64,000 bases of DNA from Pelecanus crispus (lineage: Eukaryota > Chordata > Aves > Pelecaniformes > Pelecanidae), in assembly GCF_030463565.1 (NCBI RefSeq), contig NC_134645.1:2177501-2241500 (forward strand), read 5' to 3'. The position numbers and the translations under genes were made by a program. Positions 1-27,404 of this stretch are shown here, in pieces. Position 1 is the stretch's first letter, and every line of letters starts with the position of its first letter. Below the pieces are notes generated by a model that was given only the letters and a program-made list of their open reading frames with translations, did not search any database and was not told the origin of the DNA.

Positions 1-629
1 AAGGAAATCTGTATTACACTGGCCTTCTCCAGATCTCCAGAGTATTGGGCCCCTAAGCAAACTGGGTGAGAAATTTCATGATTATAAAGGGCAAAAAACT
101 TATATATGACAAACTTGGGGATAATATTAAGGTTTCTCCATAGAAAAGAAAATGAAAGCCCTTTATCAAGTGTATTTTTCCTGTCTCATTTATTTACATA
201 ATGACAACAATGATGATTCTATAAAAATCTTGGAGGAACGTACAGGTTAGATGATAGCTTTTACTTGCAGGATTTGAAATAAATCATGGTCTGGTATTTT
301 TGGGGACAACCCAAGATTTATTGTCTCTGTCAGCAGTTACAGCTTTAGGATGGAAAAATAACAGGAGAGATGAGGCTGAGGAACACTTTAAATATCTTGT
401 GGTTGTATTAGTCGGTCCATTCGGTTAAGATAATTAATTGATTGTTGTTTCTCTCTCCTCTCCCCAACCTTCTTGTTTTTCTTCTTCTCCCTTTCCATGT
501 CTGTCCTCCTATCCTCCCCACCCACCCTTATTTTTCTCTTCCTTTTTTGCTCCTCTGATTGGCATCCTCTTCTTTGCTCTGCCTGTATGATACAGAAGTG
601 GGGTGCCAATGAGAGGTGCCGCAGGAGCA

Positions 630-677
630 GTCTCGCGGTGTGGGAGCTCCAAGAGCAGTGCTCCCACACCACGGGAC
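630..677. repeat. Imperfect 18-bp stem-loop in EML6 intron
   Basis: GGTGTGGGAGC at 637-647 is exactly repeated in inverse at 660-670, with a 12-nt loop. Allowing one mismatch (636/671) and one G-T wobble, pairing extends to 630-677. No target-site duplication or transposon end was recognised. Confidence 0.6.
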
Positions 678-2644
678 CACTTGGTCACTGGTGGGACTGT
701 CCCAGACAATCCAGGACAATTGTAAGCTATACTGTGTGTTACGTAGGAATTGTGCTCCATTTCAGAAAAGGGCCAACATTTGGACTGGGACCATTTTAAC
801 TGGCAAAGAATTTATAAAATAAGAAGTAAAACAAGCTTGCGTGAAGACTATTTATGTTACTAATACGAAAGGCAAAGATATATTTGCATTTTGCATTCTA
901 CTAACCGCTAACATATATCCTATGTTTGCAGCTTTCATTTAGTTTGATTTGCATGACTCTACATAAACTGAAAACTCTTGTAATATACCTGGTGATGGAA
1001 AACCCTTTAAAGCAGGTCGAATGTGCAGAAAACAAAAAGCAGCATTAGCACGTTTGTCTGGTTTTCTGTTTTCTTAACATACTGGCTTGTCTCACTCTCC
1101 ATGAGTTACCTGTCTCGGAGCCTGTTCTCAATTGTGTTAATATGCATCATTTGTAATCCTATGTTCTGATAAAGATGAGAAGTTAACGAAGTTAAAGAAA
1201 TTGGATCTTCTCTCTTCAAATATTATTCTTTTGATTGTTTATTTCCTTGCAACAACATGAGCTGAATTACATAAGCTTTCAAAATAGCCCCCACAAGTGG
1301 CGAGTACAAGCCTTTGTACCATGAACTGAATTATTAGACATATGGTTACAAAATTTGTTCATGCACTTTTACATGCACGCTTCTGTGGGTGCAGTGTAAA
1401 AGCTTTGAATGTGAATCCGTGTTGTATTTATGTGTAGGTGGGAACTATTCAAAACGTGTCTGGAAAAACACATCTCTGGGGTGGAGAAAATAACTTTGGG
1501 CTTACTTTAGCAGAAACCTACTGTTTGAGAATGAGTAGCATCCTTTAGAATATTCACTTTTACTTTCTCAACAGCGTTATGTCAAGTTAATGCATCCTAA
1601 ATGTATGTGGCAGCATGCTGGTTTCATCACATTTGTCCCCAAGGCTTGAACATATTGTGCCTCGTATTTTTACAGTCCCTGCCAACCTACTGAACTCAGA
1701 GTCAATCTCGCTTCTCCCACAGGTCAGCACAAAGCTGGCCCAAAGGTCTTTGTCATTTGTGTGACGCTTGGTGGGTGTGGACTTGAGGGATGCCAACACT
1801 GTCACAATGCACAGCGTGTTACTGGCATTTCTCTCTCCAAACTTGAGCACTCTCTGCACTGAGGTTGATGCGGAATATTCAGCCTTTTTTGAGGGTTGAT
1901 GTGTAGGTTGTAGGCCAGGAAGGATTGAAAAAGCGTTGTTGCTGATACGTTTTGTTACGCAGGGGAAGGATGCTATTTTATCTGCCTATTATGTTTTATC
2001 TCCAGCCCAAAAGTTCTCCGTATACTATTGGTTGAATATTTTTATTTATACAAAGTACAGCTTCAAAACATGTCAGAGTTTATGTAAGGAATAACAAAAC
2101 AAATGGAAAAGACTCTTTGTCTCAAACATGATCACAAACCCCAAGAGAAGCCTAAGGAAAGAGAGAGACCTTACGGGATATGCTAAAGTTGGGTTGATTC
2201 TGATGCCTTGGTAGTATGGAGAGAGTTCTCCTCAAGTCTCACTACCTGAGGTATTTAAAACTTTTTAGCTCAAAGACAGAAATTTAGGTTTTGCCTAAAG
2301 CCTGTTACAACGTGTTCCTCAAAGCTGGTTTTGGCAAAGGGGGCTGAGGGATCTTCCAGACATTCCTGTCTGTCCCGTGTATTGCCTATGACAGATCTCT
2401 ATGCAATAGGGCCAGCCTGTTTACAATAGTTGTTTAGTTTAACAGCTTTACAAGATGTTTAGAACAATAAACTTGTCAAAAAATAAAGGCCTCCAGATTT
2501 CATTCAGAACTGATTATCCTTATTAATCTGCTTTGCTGCTTGTTTCACATTTGGAGACTGATCTAGAATGACATGTGAATGCAATGACTAGCTTCCCTTA
2601 CAAAATACGGAACTGGCTATCTCCACCATACGTTCTGCAATACC

Positions 2645-2668
2645 TTTTTTTTTTTTTTTTTTTTTTTT
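2645..2668 (+). repeat. Poly(T) tract, 24 nt
   Basis: Uninterrupted T24 in an EML6 intron. No retroposed copy was recognised next to it. Confidence 0.95.
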
Positions 2669-5637
2669 AAAGAGTGCATCAGCATACATGTGAAATCATA
2701 AATACTGTAACCATGCTAAGGCTTTTCCAGTGCTATGCTCTTAAAAAATAATTTCGATTACTGTTGATGTTTCCCTCTAGTTTTGTTTCAGCTTTGCTTT
2801 GATCCACTGTATTAAGGAGTAGGATGTTTTTACATTGAATACTCTACTTTTTTTGTGGTCTTGTGTTATCTACAAAACATAAAGGAAAAGTAACAGCAGG
2901 AAAAGTTATATGTAAAACTCCTATGCATGTTGGGATAGGAAAATCCAAGGGTTTAGAATTCACAAAATCTTGTAGTCGGTTCTTAAAGCTCTGGGAGTTC
3001 TGCAGCAGTTTTAGGGCACTTGGGAGTCCCACTCCTATCAACTAGCAGCAATGTACTTTTAAAAGAAGCTGCTTTTGCATTTTTTCTGAAATGAACAGTA
3101 CATTTGTTTAAATCTTGGATTTCTAATTCTCTTGTCCAAACAAACGTACCAGTAGTGGATCGTCTTACCTCTCTTTGAACCTTGCTTTCTCCTCCTGGAA
3201 GCAGTCCAGCTCATTTTTGCTTTTGTGCAGCAACCCAGTTATGTTCCCTGTCCAGTTAGCAGCCACCTAAATGCGCACGTTAGTCACCCATTTGGACTCC
3301 CTTCAGCTTCTTCTCTACCCATTTCTGCTGGGCCCAGCCCATCACCTTCTCAGTGTCAGGACATTTTTGTTCATCTGTCCCTGCTCCAAACCTCATTGTT
3401 TGTCGCTTTCATGCAACGTTGTTTCTGAAGATCCAATTCTGTTCCCATTGGGCTCAGAATGGAATACTCATGTTCTCGCCAATTTAGTTCTGATGCAGAC
3501 AGTGTCTCTCATCAGAGAACAATTATGCTATGTGCTCTAAAAATATGAGTTGGCTAACTCTGTCCCACAGAATTTATCATAACAATTTTTGGTCTGCTTT
3601 TTCTCTCCTTTATTTTCCATCTAAATGGATCTAATTTCCACACGCACACACACTTTGGCCCTGTTCTTTAAGATCACCTCTCTTTTCACCCTCAAGCTGC
3701 CCCACTCTTCCCAAATGCCACCCTCTCTTGCCCCGCTGCCCAGCTCTCGGTTGTCTATCTGTTACTCGCTGTCCTGGTGCTGCCTGTTCACCCCACCCTG
3801 ATCTAGGCTCCTCTTCCTACCCATTGCTCTTGGCCGTTTCAGATAGCCTTCTTGGGTAGGTGAGAGTGAATGAATTGTCACTTGCACCTTTTTACATTTC
3901 TGCATGAAGACCCATAAAGAGAGTGGGTGATGTTTTGTCAGTTTAAACCTGGAGTTAGCTCACTGATTTATAACCGTGCATACGTGTGTAAGCATATCAT
4001 CAAGATAATAATTAGTAACAGAAATTTTATTTGCTGTATTCACAGTATCTAAAGAACTGAAAGCCCTCTAATGTCTGACTGTGTCGTTACCTTTCCTGGA
4101 ACTCATTCATCCCATAACGTAATATAAGCACATTTATTTTAAATTACTGGAAAGAAACCGTTAATGCTTGTATTATGTTTTAACTTGCTTTCCTTTGGAG
4201 GCAGGGAATTGTCAAGTAAGTACTAACAACACACAGCACAGAAAAAGCACAGATTGCATAGGTCAAAAAGGGTAAACATATGTAATTTGCTGCAGTGCCA
4301 ATTTCTTGTCTTGACACTGCCATCTTATGTATCAAAATAAATTAGGTGTAGTCGCAGACTTGTTAAAGATGAAATGACTTGTTAAAATGTTAAAAATTTG
4401 ATGCTGCTTTATATTTGTTTTATTAAGATGATAATAAGGCAATGAACGCATACATGTGTGTATATATACATGTACATGTATATATGAATGCACACAACAT
4501 TTGTGTTTGTGTGTACTGTGAATAGATATCTATAAAAGTATATGTGTGTATGTGTATGTTTCCAAATTAAATCTCGTGCTTACAATCTAGTGATTATCAA
4601 TCATGTCATAGTGGTAGCGTTCTCTTGCTTTCATAAAAAATTTTGGCTTGCTCTTGTCATAAACTTTAACTGATATTCCCCGGTAAAGAAATGTAAAAAT
4701 TATCCATTTTAAAATTACACTAAAACAGAAAAAAGAGCAGGAAGCATACAAGGAAATGATGTATTATTTTCATAAGTGCTGACTCAAAGGCCTTAGTAAA
4801 TCTGGGCTGAAATGGCTTTTGCTGTTCTAGCATCACATAATGATTTCATCTGGTGAGAGAATTAAGTTTTGTAGTCATTTCCTCCACCCCTTCTCTACTG
4901 GTGATTGCGCTGCTATTCGGTCCAATTACCCCGACGGTTATGCAATGTGACTTGCCCACTCAGAGAAAATAAAGGTACTTGTTTCCCTGTGAGCAAAAAA
5001 GTACAAGCTGTCCCCTAAGGAAGGTGGCCTACCAATGACCAATTACGAGGCTAAATTGCAGGCTGAACTAGGGTAGAAAACAAGCACCCATTGTGTGAAA
5101 TCCTCAACAGTGCTTATGACACTGTTAAATTTCTACCAGTTCCCATCCCAGTCGGGCACCTGAAAATAAACAAACACGTGGAATCACGTTCTCCTTCAGT
5201 ATAAACTGTGCGGGAAGCATGGATGTAGCTTCCTTTTTTTAGCCTCCGGCCTGTAGGCTCTTTAGTTCAGGGATGCCAGGGTATGATGTTTCCAAATTTG
5301 TAGACTGGTGCACTCTTTAATTTCTGTTTTAGTTCTTGCTGGCATGCTTGAATAGCCTGTTTTGTGCCACAAAGGAATGACTGATCAACTCTAAAAATGC
5401 TTGTGCATGAGTAAAGTGGTCAGAAGTACTCCTAAACTGTATTAAGTTTCTTACTTGGCTTTGTTTGCTGCTTACAAGGGGATCAAGGTAACTCTTTCAC
5501 TCTTTTAATGTCACAAGATCACGTGCTAATGTACTTTGCTAGTAGTTAGTGAGTTTGCTTGAGAAGTGGGTTAGTTTGTTTACTTCCAGCTTTGTTCTGT
5601 CTTTTTTAGCGCTCGGATTTTCATGCCACTTACTCCT

Positions 5638-5683
5638 GCAATAAGTATTCTAGCTGTGTAGCAATAAGTGTTCTAGCTGTGCG
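5638..5683. repeat. Two-copy 23-bp tandem duplication
   Basis: The 23-base unit beginning gcaataagtattctagctgt is followed at once by a copy with three differences. It is intronic and has no coding content. Confidence 0.85.
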
Positions 5684-7090
5684 TTTTGTCAATTGTTGCC
5701 TTTAATACCTTCCATAAAAAATACAATTCCAGGAAAAGCAGCTCCCTCTAAGCAAAAGGGATTTCATCCTTCTGCAATTAATTTTTGCAAAACAAGAATT
5801 AATGGTCGTTACAGTATAAGGACAAGACAAATCTGAATTTCACCGCATATATAATGTATATCGAATTTACACCTTTTTTAAATCTTAAACATCTGGAAAT
5901 GCTGTCCAGATTTGAGTGTTTATTAAATAAATTGAGCCAGGCATTTTGGTTTTTTTACTTACAGAACCCCGCTGTTGCTTAACCCCGTCTCCAGAATCTG
6001 CAATTGCAGTTTAAAGGCATGCAGTGGGGTTTTTTTGTATTATTAACAGCAGCCATCGAGTGATGTTTTGGAGCAAGCATTTAACCATAATATCTGTTTG
6101 TATTCTTTTGCCATCACCACTTCTACCGTAACCTGCTAGCAAGATCCATTTTCTAAGTAAAAGATGTTCAAACATGATAAAGCACCTAGGCCAGATTTCT
6201 CTGGGCTAATTTCTCCAGTAAATGGCTCTGTTCTGCTGTTGACAGGGTTAGAATTAGCCCTCATGAATTTCTGTTAACAGAAAGGGAGGAGCATTATGCT
6301 TACACTAACACAATGGTCATCTACAGTGCAGCCTGTGCAGCAGGCATTTGATTTTGCAAGGTCATGAACTTGTAGAGGCTGAGCTCCCTCTATTCCTCTT
6401 AGGTTTGTGCCTCTTCTTTTTTTTTTTTTTCTTGGAAGGATCAAGTCCAATAGTACCAGTGAAGTGAAGGTTATCTGTCTTTAAAGACCATTTGCACGAA
6501 TCAAACTTTGTTTCAGTCTGTGTTCTACATTTGTCTTTTTAGCAACTATAGTTATGTAAAAATGCTTTGCTGGCCCTTGTGTCTGTTAAATTCACATGGA
6601 TGAATAACTTGTACATTTTAAAATGTAATCATTTTATCTCTAATACAATTTTGAGAAGATTTTAATAAAGTCTTGTCAAGGTTTTGTGGTGGAATTTCTC
6701 AGAAGCAGCAAGGGCGGGGGAAAGTCAACTGCCAGTAGTGGCAAATCTTTTAGATAATTTCTGAAAGCAACAATTTACTGTCACTTAGTGTTCAAGGATT
6801 TTCCCATGGATTTAAATCATTATGATTTAAAAAAATAAAATCGGTACACAGTGGTCTGTTCTGCTACTCATCCACTAAATCTACATCAATGTTATTTCTG
6901 CTCTTTCCATCAAAATGCATGTGATTTCAGTCAGTTACCGTACAACTCTAAAAAAAACCCCTAGGCATTAAGCTTATGTAGTTGCAATCGGCCATTTCCT
7001 GTTCACTTACAAAACACATGCTATGGTTTTGAAGCTTTTATTTTGCTTTCCAACATCTTGATTGTCGTCTTTTTTAAATGTTTGTTTCAG

Positions 7091-23382
<16,292 letters not shown>

Positions 23383-25575
23383 GAGGAGACACTTCCTGCT
23401 GCTGTTACTGCCACCACCAAGGGACTGCTCTGGACTGGACAGCCACGAATGCCTCTACCCCTCCGGCTGCTGTAATTTCCATACGATGCTGCATGGATTA
23501 CACATTTTCAGATTACTCATACGAATTTACTGAATGTGACCTTGCATTTGAAAGACCAATATCCTTGAGAAGGAAGCTGAAGTTTGAAAGGGAATCGTTT
23601 TGTAACCTGGGTAGGCCAAAGTGATGAACAGTTCACTCGCGAAGCTGCTTTTGCCTAATACTGTGTTATTCAAACCGTGTCTGAAAAGGGAGCACACCGA
23701 GACAACGCTGGGCCCTTTAATTTGTGCGATTTCAAAATTTATGGCTTGAACGCTTGTTCAAGAAAGGCGGTGTTTTTTAACCACACCTGCATAAAACTCA
23801 AATTTGGTGCACTGAGTACAACTGCAAGCTTTTACTGAGCATGCTGGGGTTCACACTTCAGCTTTCAGTAATCGAAGGAGCAAACTATCTTTTAAAGTCC
23901 ATTTTATTTTTAAATATATATATTTGGCAAAAATTTCTATCCATGAAGTGCCTTTGAATAATTTTCCAGTAGTATGGGCTACAGGCTTGCCTCCCACCAA
24001 TTGCTTTCAACATACGGTGCTATAACTTTCACACAGAGGAGGGCTAACCATTCACACCTTTTCCAGATGTGTACTTACATGATCCCTGTTTTCTGCTTTG
24101 GTTTTTTTTGTTTTGGTTTGGGTTTTTTTTAATACCTTCACAAGCGAATTCCAAAATGTTTCCGAGAGCAAGAAGCTACACGCTGTTACAAGGACAAATT
24201 CCTGATGGCGTTACACCTCTTGATAAGCTGTTCACAATTGGTTCGTGATGGTAGCTTGACTGCAGCCAGGAATTTGAAGCTAAACTCAAATGGTGAGTAG
24301 GGGGGAGAGAGAGTACGGAGAGACTTGGTTAAAAAAATTTTCACGCACATAGTAAGTTGTTCCCCAAGTCCTCCTGCGCTTTCCCTTGTTTGGGGGAAAA
24401 TGCGCTTTATAGGTAACTACTTCCACAGGCAGTGGCCATCCAGAAGTGGTTTGAAAGCCTCCCAGAATCGCTATTTCCCATTCTTCCCATTCTGGAGGGG
24501 CTTCCTGAAGACATCCACAGGATCTCTAGGAACGCCCGGTACAGCACTCGCAGGGACTGCCCGTACCCTCCAGCAGGCAGCTAGTCCCGTGCTGCTTATG
24601 AGCAGGAACGAAATCACTCTGCTACCAATAAATTTCCCTATCCTTGAGAAAAGCGTAGTCCTTGCTAAATTTGGACTCCTCTCCCCGTCATTGCTTCTCG
24701 TGCAGCCCCCTCGTCTGTGACTGGGCTGTGGGACCGTGGGGCAGGAGGGCAGCAGGCAGCTGAGCCGACGGGAGAGTTGTTGCCTCCACGTGGAAGTGGA
24801 GGCCGCGAGCAGATCTACGTAAAAGGCAAGTAAAGCCGTTCGGCGTTTGTTAACGAACATTTTGTCAAAACCAAAAACTACAGGGCCAGTGGAATTGGAG
24901 AAAGAAAAGCAAGTTCAACTTTTTCCAATGAAACTGTTTAGAATGGAACAGAAAAGGTGGGCGATGCCAAAACAAATGGGGTTTGAGATTTTTGGCATGG
25001 AATGACATTCGTATTTTGAAATTACCTTTCTTTTAAAAAGACTGTCTGTTCATCAAAAGAAATAAAGGCCAAAATAAAACATTTAGACTTACATTTTTAG
25101 TCTTTGAAAAGAAACGTTAAATAGTGCTTTAGTCCCAGTTCAGGAAAATACCATTTTGAACTGCGGACACCTCCTGCCAATCCACTTCTGACGCCCACCG
25201 CATAAAAAGGTAGCTGTTGGATGCAGCAAATACCCAGTTAAAGGAGTGGATCAATGTACGTTTAACACACAAAAGTGCTTCAGCAACCTCAAAGAATCAC
25301 CTTTTTTTAAAATTGAATTTATTAATGCCTTATATTACTATACAGAAGATCAGTTTGTCAGATACACAATAAGAGTCCCTATGCAGTCTTTTTTTTTTTT
25401 TTAAAGAAACCTTCTTGATCAAATAATGTAGTCATGTTGGGTGGTGATGTCAGTAAGCACCTTCTTTGCCTATGTCGTAATGATGTTTGCCTTCCTTTCA
25501 CACTGATTGTATCCCAAATAAAACCAGTCGCGTGGCAGAATGAATTAATAAATGGTGATGTGAAAAATATCTTAA
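23383..25575 (+). other. EML6: EML6 3' UTR (end approximate)
   Basis: Non-coding sequence after the EML6 stop. AATAAA hexamers occur at 24627, 25061, 25073, 25517 and 25547, so the true end may vary by isoform. The right limit assumes use of the 25517/25547 pair and is an inference. Confidence 0.45.
25517..25552 (+). terminator. EML6: Candidate EML6 poly(A) signals
   Basis: AATAAA at 25517-25522 and again at 25547-25552, followed from about 25,600 by T/G-rich sequence of the kind seen downstream of cleavage sites. The earlier pair at 25061 and 25073 is an alternative. Confidence 0.4.
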
Positions 25576-25959
25576 AGCAATAGTGTCTGTCAGGAAAACA
25601 CTTAAAATTTGTATGTTTATATGGTTTGGCTTTATGTATAAAATGTTCAGAAGTAACAATGTATTATACTGTAAACTAAAACGTTAGTGCATGGATTTAT
25701 TTTTCAATGGTCAAGATGCCATTCATTTAAAATCTGTGTCTCAAATAAATTTGGATACAAGTTTTCAAGGTCCAGCTCTTAAATCAGATTCAACAAGTCG
25801 ATCTGAAAAGATTACTGGGACTTGCTTTGCAGTTTCCTTCAGACTAGAATACGGCATCGTACGTTACTGTCTCAAAAAGAAAGAGAAACCAAGGATCTTC
25901 ACTTGGCTTCGCAGAACCTAAACTGTCGTCTGTCACCATTTTCAATAACCAACTCACAA

Positions 25960-26130
25960 CGCTTCAGCGGCGTCTGACACCGTCACCCCCGTGTCACTGA
26001 GCCGGCGGCGCAGCTGGCAGCGGGAACAACGGGGGCCTTCAGCATCCAGCATCGAGGCCTCCTCGCTGCAAGAACTGCGCGCCGAACTGCGCAGCGCCGG
26101 CCGACACGGCTATTCGGGACATCGAATCTG
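25960..26130. other. CpG-dense block between the two 3' ends
   Basis: More than 20 CpG dinucleotides lie within about 170 bases in an otherwise AT-rich interval. It sits between the likely EML6 poly(A) region and the RTN4 poly(A) signal. An open frame crosses it on the + strand (ATG-less start near 25991, stop near 26188), rich in Arg and Ser and of no recognised family. Confidence 0.6.
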
Positions 26131-26319
26131 TAAGCGGAACCCAACAAACTGCTTCACACTGCACATACGGAAAAAAAAGGTATCATGAAAGATCCATCTA
26201 CTCACATTGCTATACGTCTGACAAACTATTTCCACCACCATGTACAATGGATATTTAATCACGATGAACTTAAAATAAACACAAATATATTAAACTTGCC
26301 TCAAGAAAGCAAAATACCG

Positions 26320-27361
26320 ATATTATTTTATGTCTATAAGCTTTATTGATACTTGGGGTTTTTGGGTTTTTTTTGCCTTTTTTTTTTTTTTTTTTTACAT
26401 TTCACAATGCATTCCACAGACTTAGTTCAATACAGCTTAAACTGCAAGTGTATAAATTTTCATTCATCATTTCTTGCATAACAAGGTTTTAAGTTTCCAA
26501 ACAACGTTTGCAGCATTAGATATTCGGTCCACAGATTATCAGAGTTTGAGAGACTGTAGAATTACTTGCTCAAAATCAACTACTGTACGTTTGTGCAACA
26601 AAGTGTACGCTGTAATTTTCTTTTAATATATGTGGAGGTTCCTTTGTTCATTTCTCTTTTTTGTTTGTTTTTTTTTTAAACAGATGCTAGTGTTTACAGA
26701 GACATTTTTAGTTTTTCAAGCTTGGGTGCTACAGAGCTAGTCCAGAAATCAGTCAATTCTCTGAAGTATGAAGCACTGTGGAGCAGCTGAAAGATCTAAG
26801 CTTTGTGAAACACACATATATATATATATTGGCAATTGATAAAACAATAAAATCACAATACAGCTATACTCATACCAAAAAGGCAAGATTCTTTCAAAAC
26901 TTGCTAGAATGGTATATTCTTCTAAAACATCTCATTTTAGAAAATCTGCATCAATCTACACAGACCATACACAGTGCACAAACTGGGAAGTGTTACCCTC
27001 CGCTCCACCTGCACTACCTCTTCTGGAACGCAGCAGGGACTACCTCTGACGAAGCAAAATGTACAGCTTTCTCAAATCTTTTGTATTAGCCGGTGCTGCA
27101 CACAGGATAAAGAAAGATGATTAGTTTTAGATCCATACATAGCAGCTTACAATACTTAAGATGATGAAACACATGGCAGTCAAAACAGTTATTTTTTTTT
27201 TTTTCCTCAAACACTGCGTTGCTAAAAAATAAGGATCTGTGAAATTGCACTGCAATGTCAAGGGTTTTGCTATTCCCTGACCCTCCCCGTGTAAATCCAA
27301 ATGAGTATTTTTTTTCCCCCTTAAAAGACGAACTTCCTATCGATAACTTGCTTCAGGCTTT
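26320..27361 (-). other. RTN4: RTN4 3' UTR
   Basis: Sequence from the RTN4 stop to the predicted cleavage site. It contains an (AC)(AT)n stretch at 26811-26830 and a T19 run on + at 26378-26396, which is A19 in the mRNA. No coding frame was recognised. Confidence 0.7.
26342..26347 (-). terminator. RTN4: RTN4 poly(A) signal
   Basis: AATAAA on the - strand, about 1,020 bases past the RTN4 stop. This fits the roughly 1-kb 3' UTR known for mammalian RTN4. Cleavage would fall near 26315-26330. An ATTAAA at 26622-26627 is a possible proximal alternative. Confidence 0.7.
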
Positions 27362-27404
27362 TTACTCAGTTTTGCGCTTCAACCCAGGGATCTTTGCTTG
27401 GATC
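27362..27404 (-). CDS. RTN4: RTN4 terminal coding exon
   Basis: After cctcttgtag the exon completes Lys and reads [13 protein letters not shown], then TAA at 27364-27362. The last residues (K-R-K-T-E) fit the KxKxx retrieval signal seen at the end of RTN4. The exon continues as the 3' UTR. Confidence 0.97.

Larger units (their letters stand above)
1..7090 (+). other. EML6: EML6 intron (3' part); no exon recognised
   Basis: AT-rich sequence before the first recognised exon. Six-frame reading shows only short open frames without family resemblance. It contains a T24 tract at 2645-2668, a TG/TA stretch near 4455-4500, a 23-bp two-copy tandem at 5638-5683 and a hairpin at 630-677. A short or divergent exon cannot be excluded. 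Confidence 0.6.

Noticed and set aside
4830..4853. A 22-nt sequence with acceptor- and donor-like flanks as another EML6 microexon
   Set aside because: Its length breaks the frame and no phase matches the exon at 7091; probably chance.
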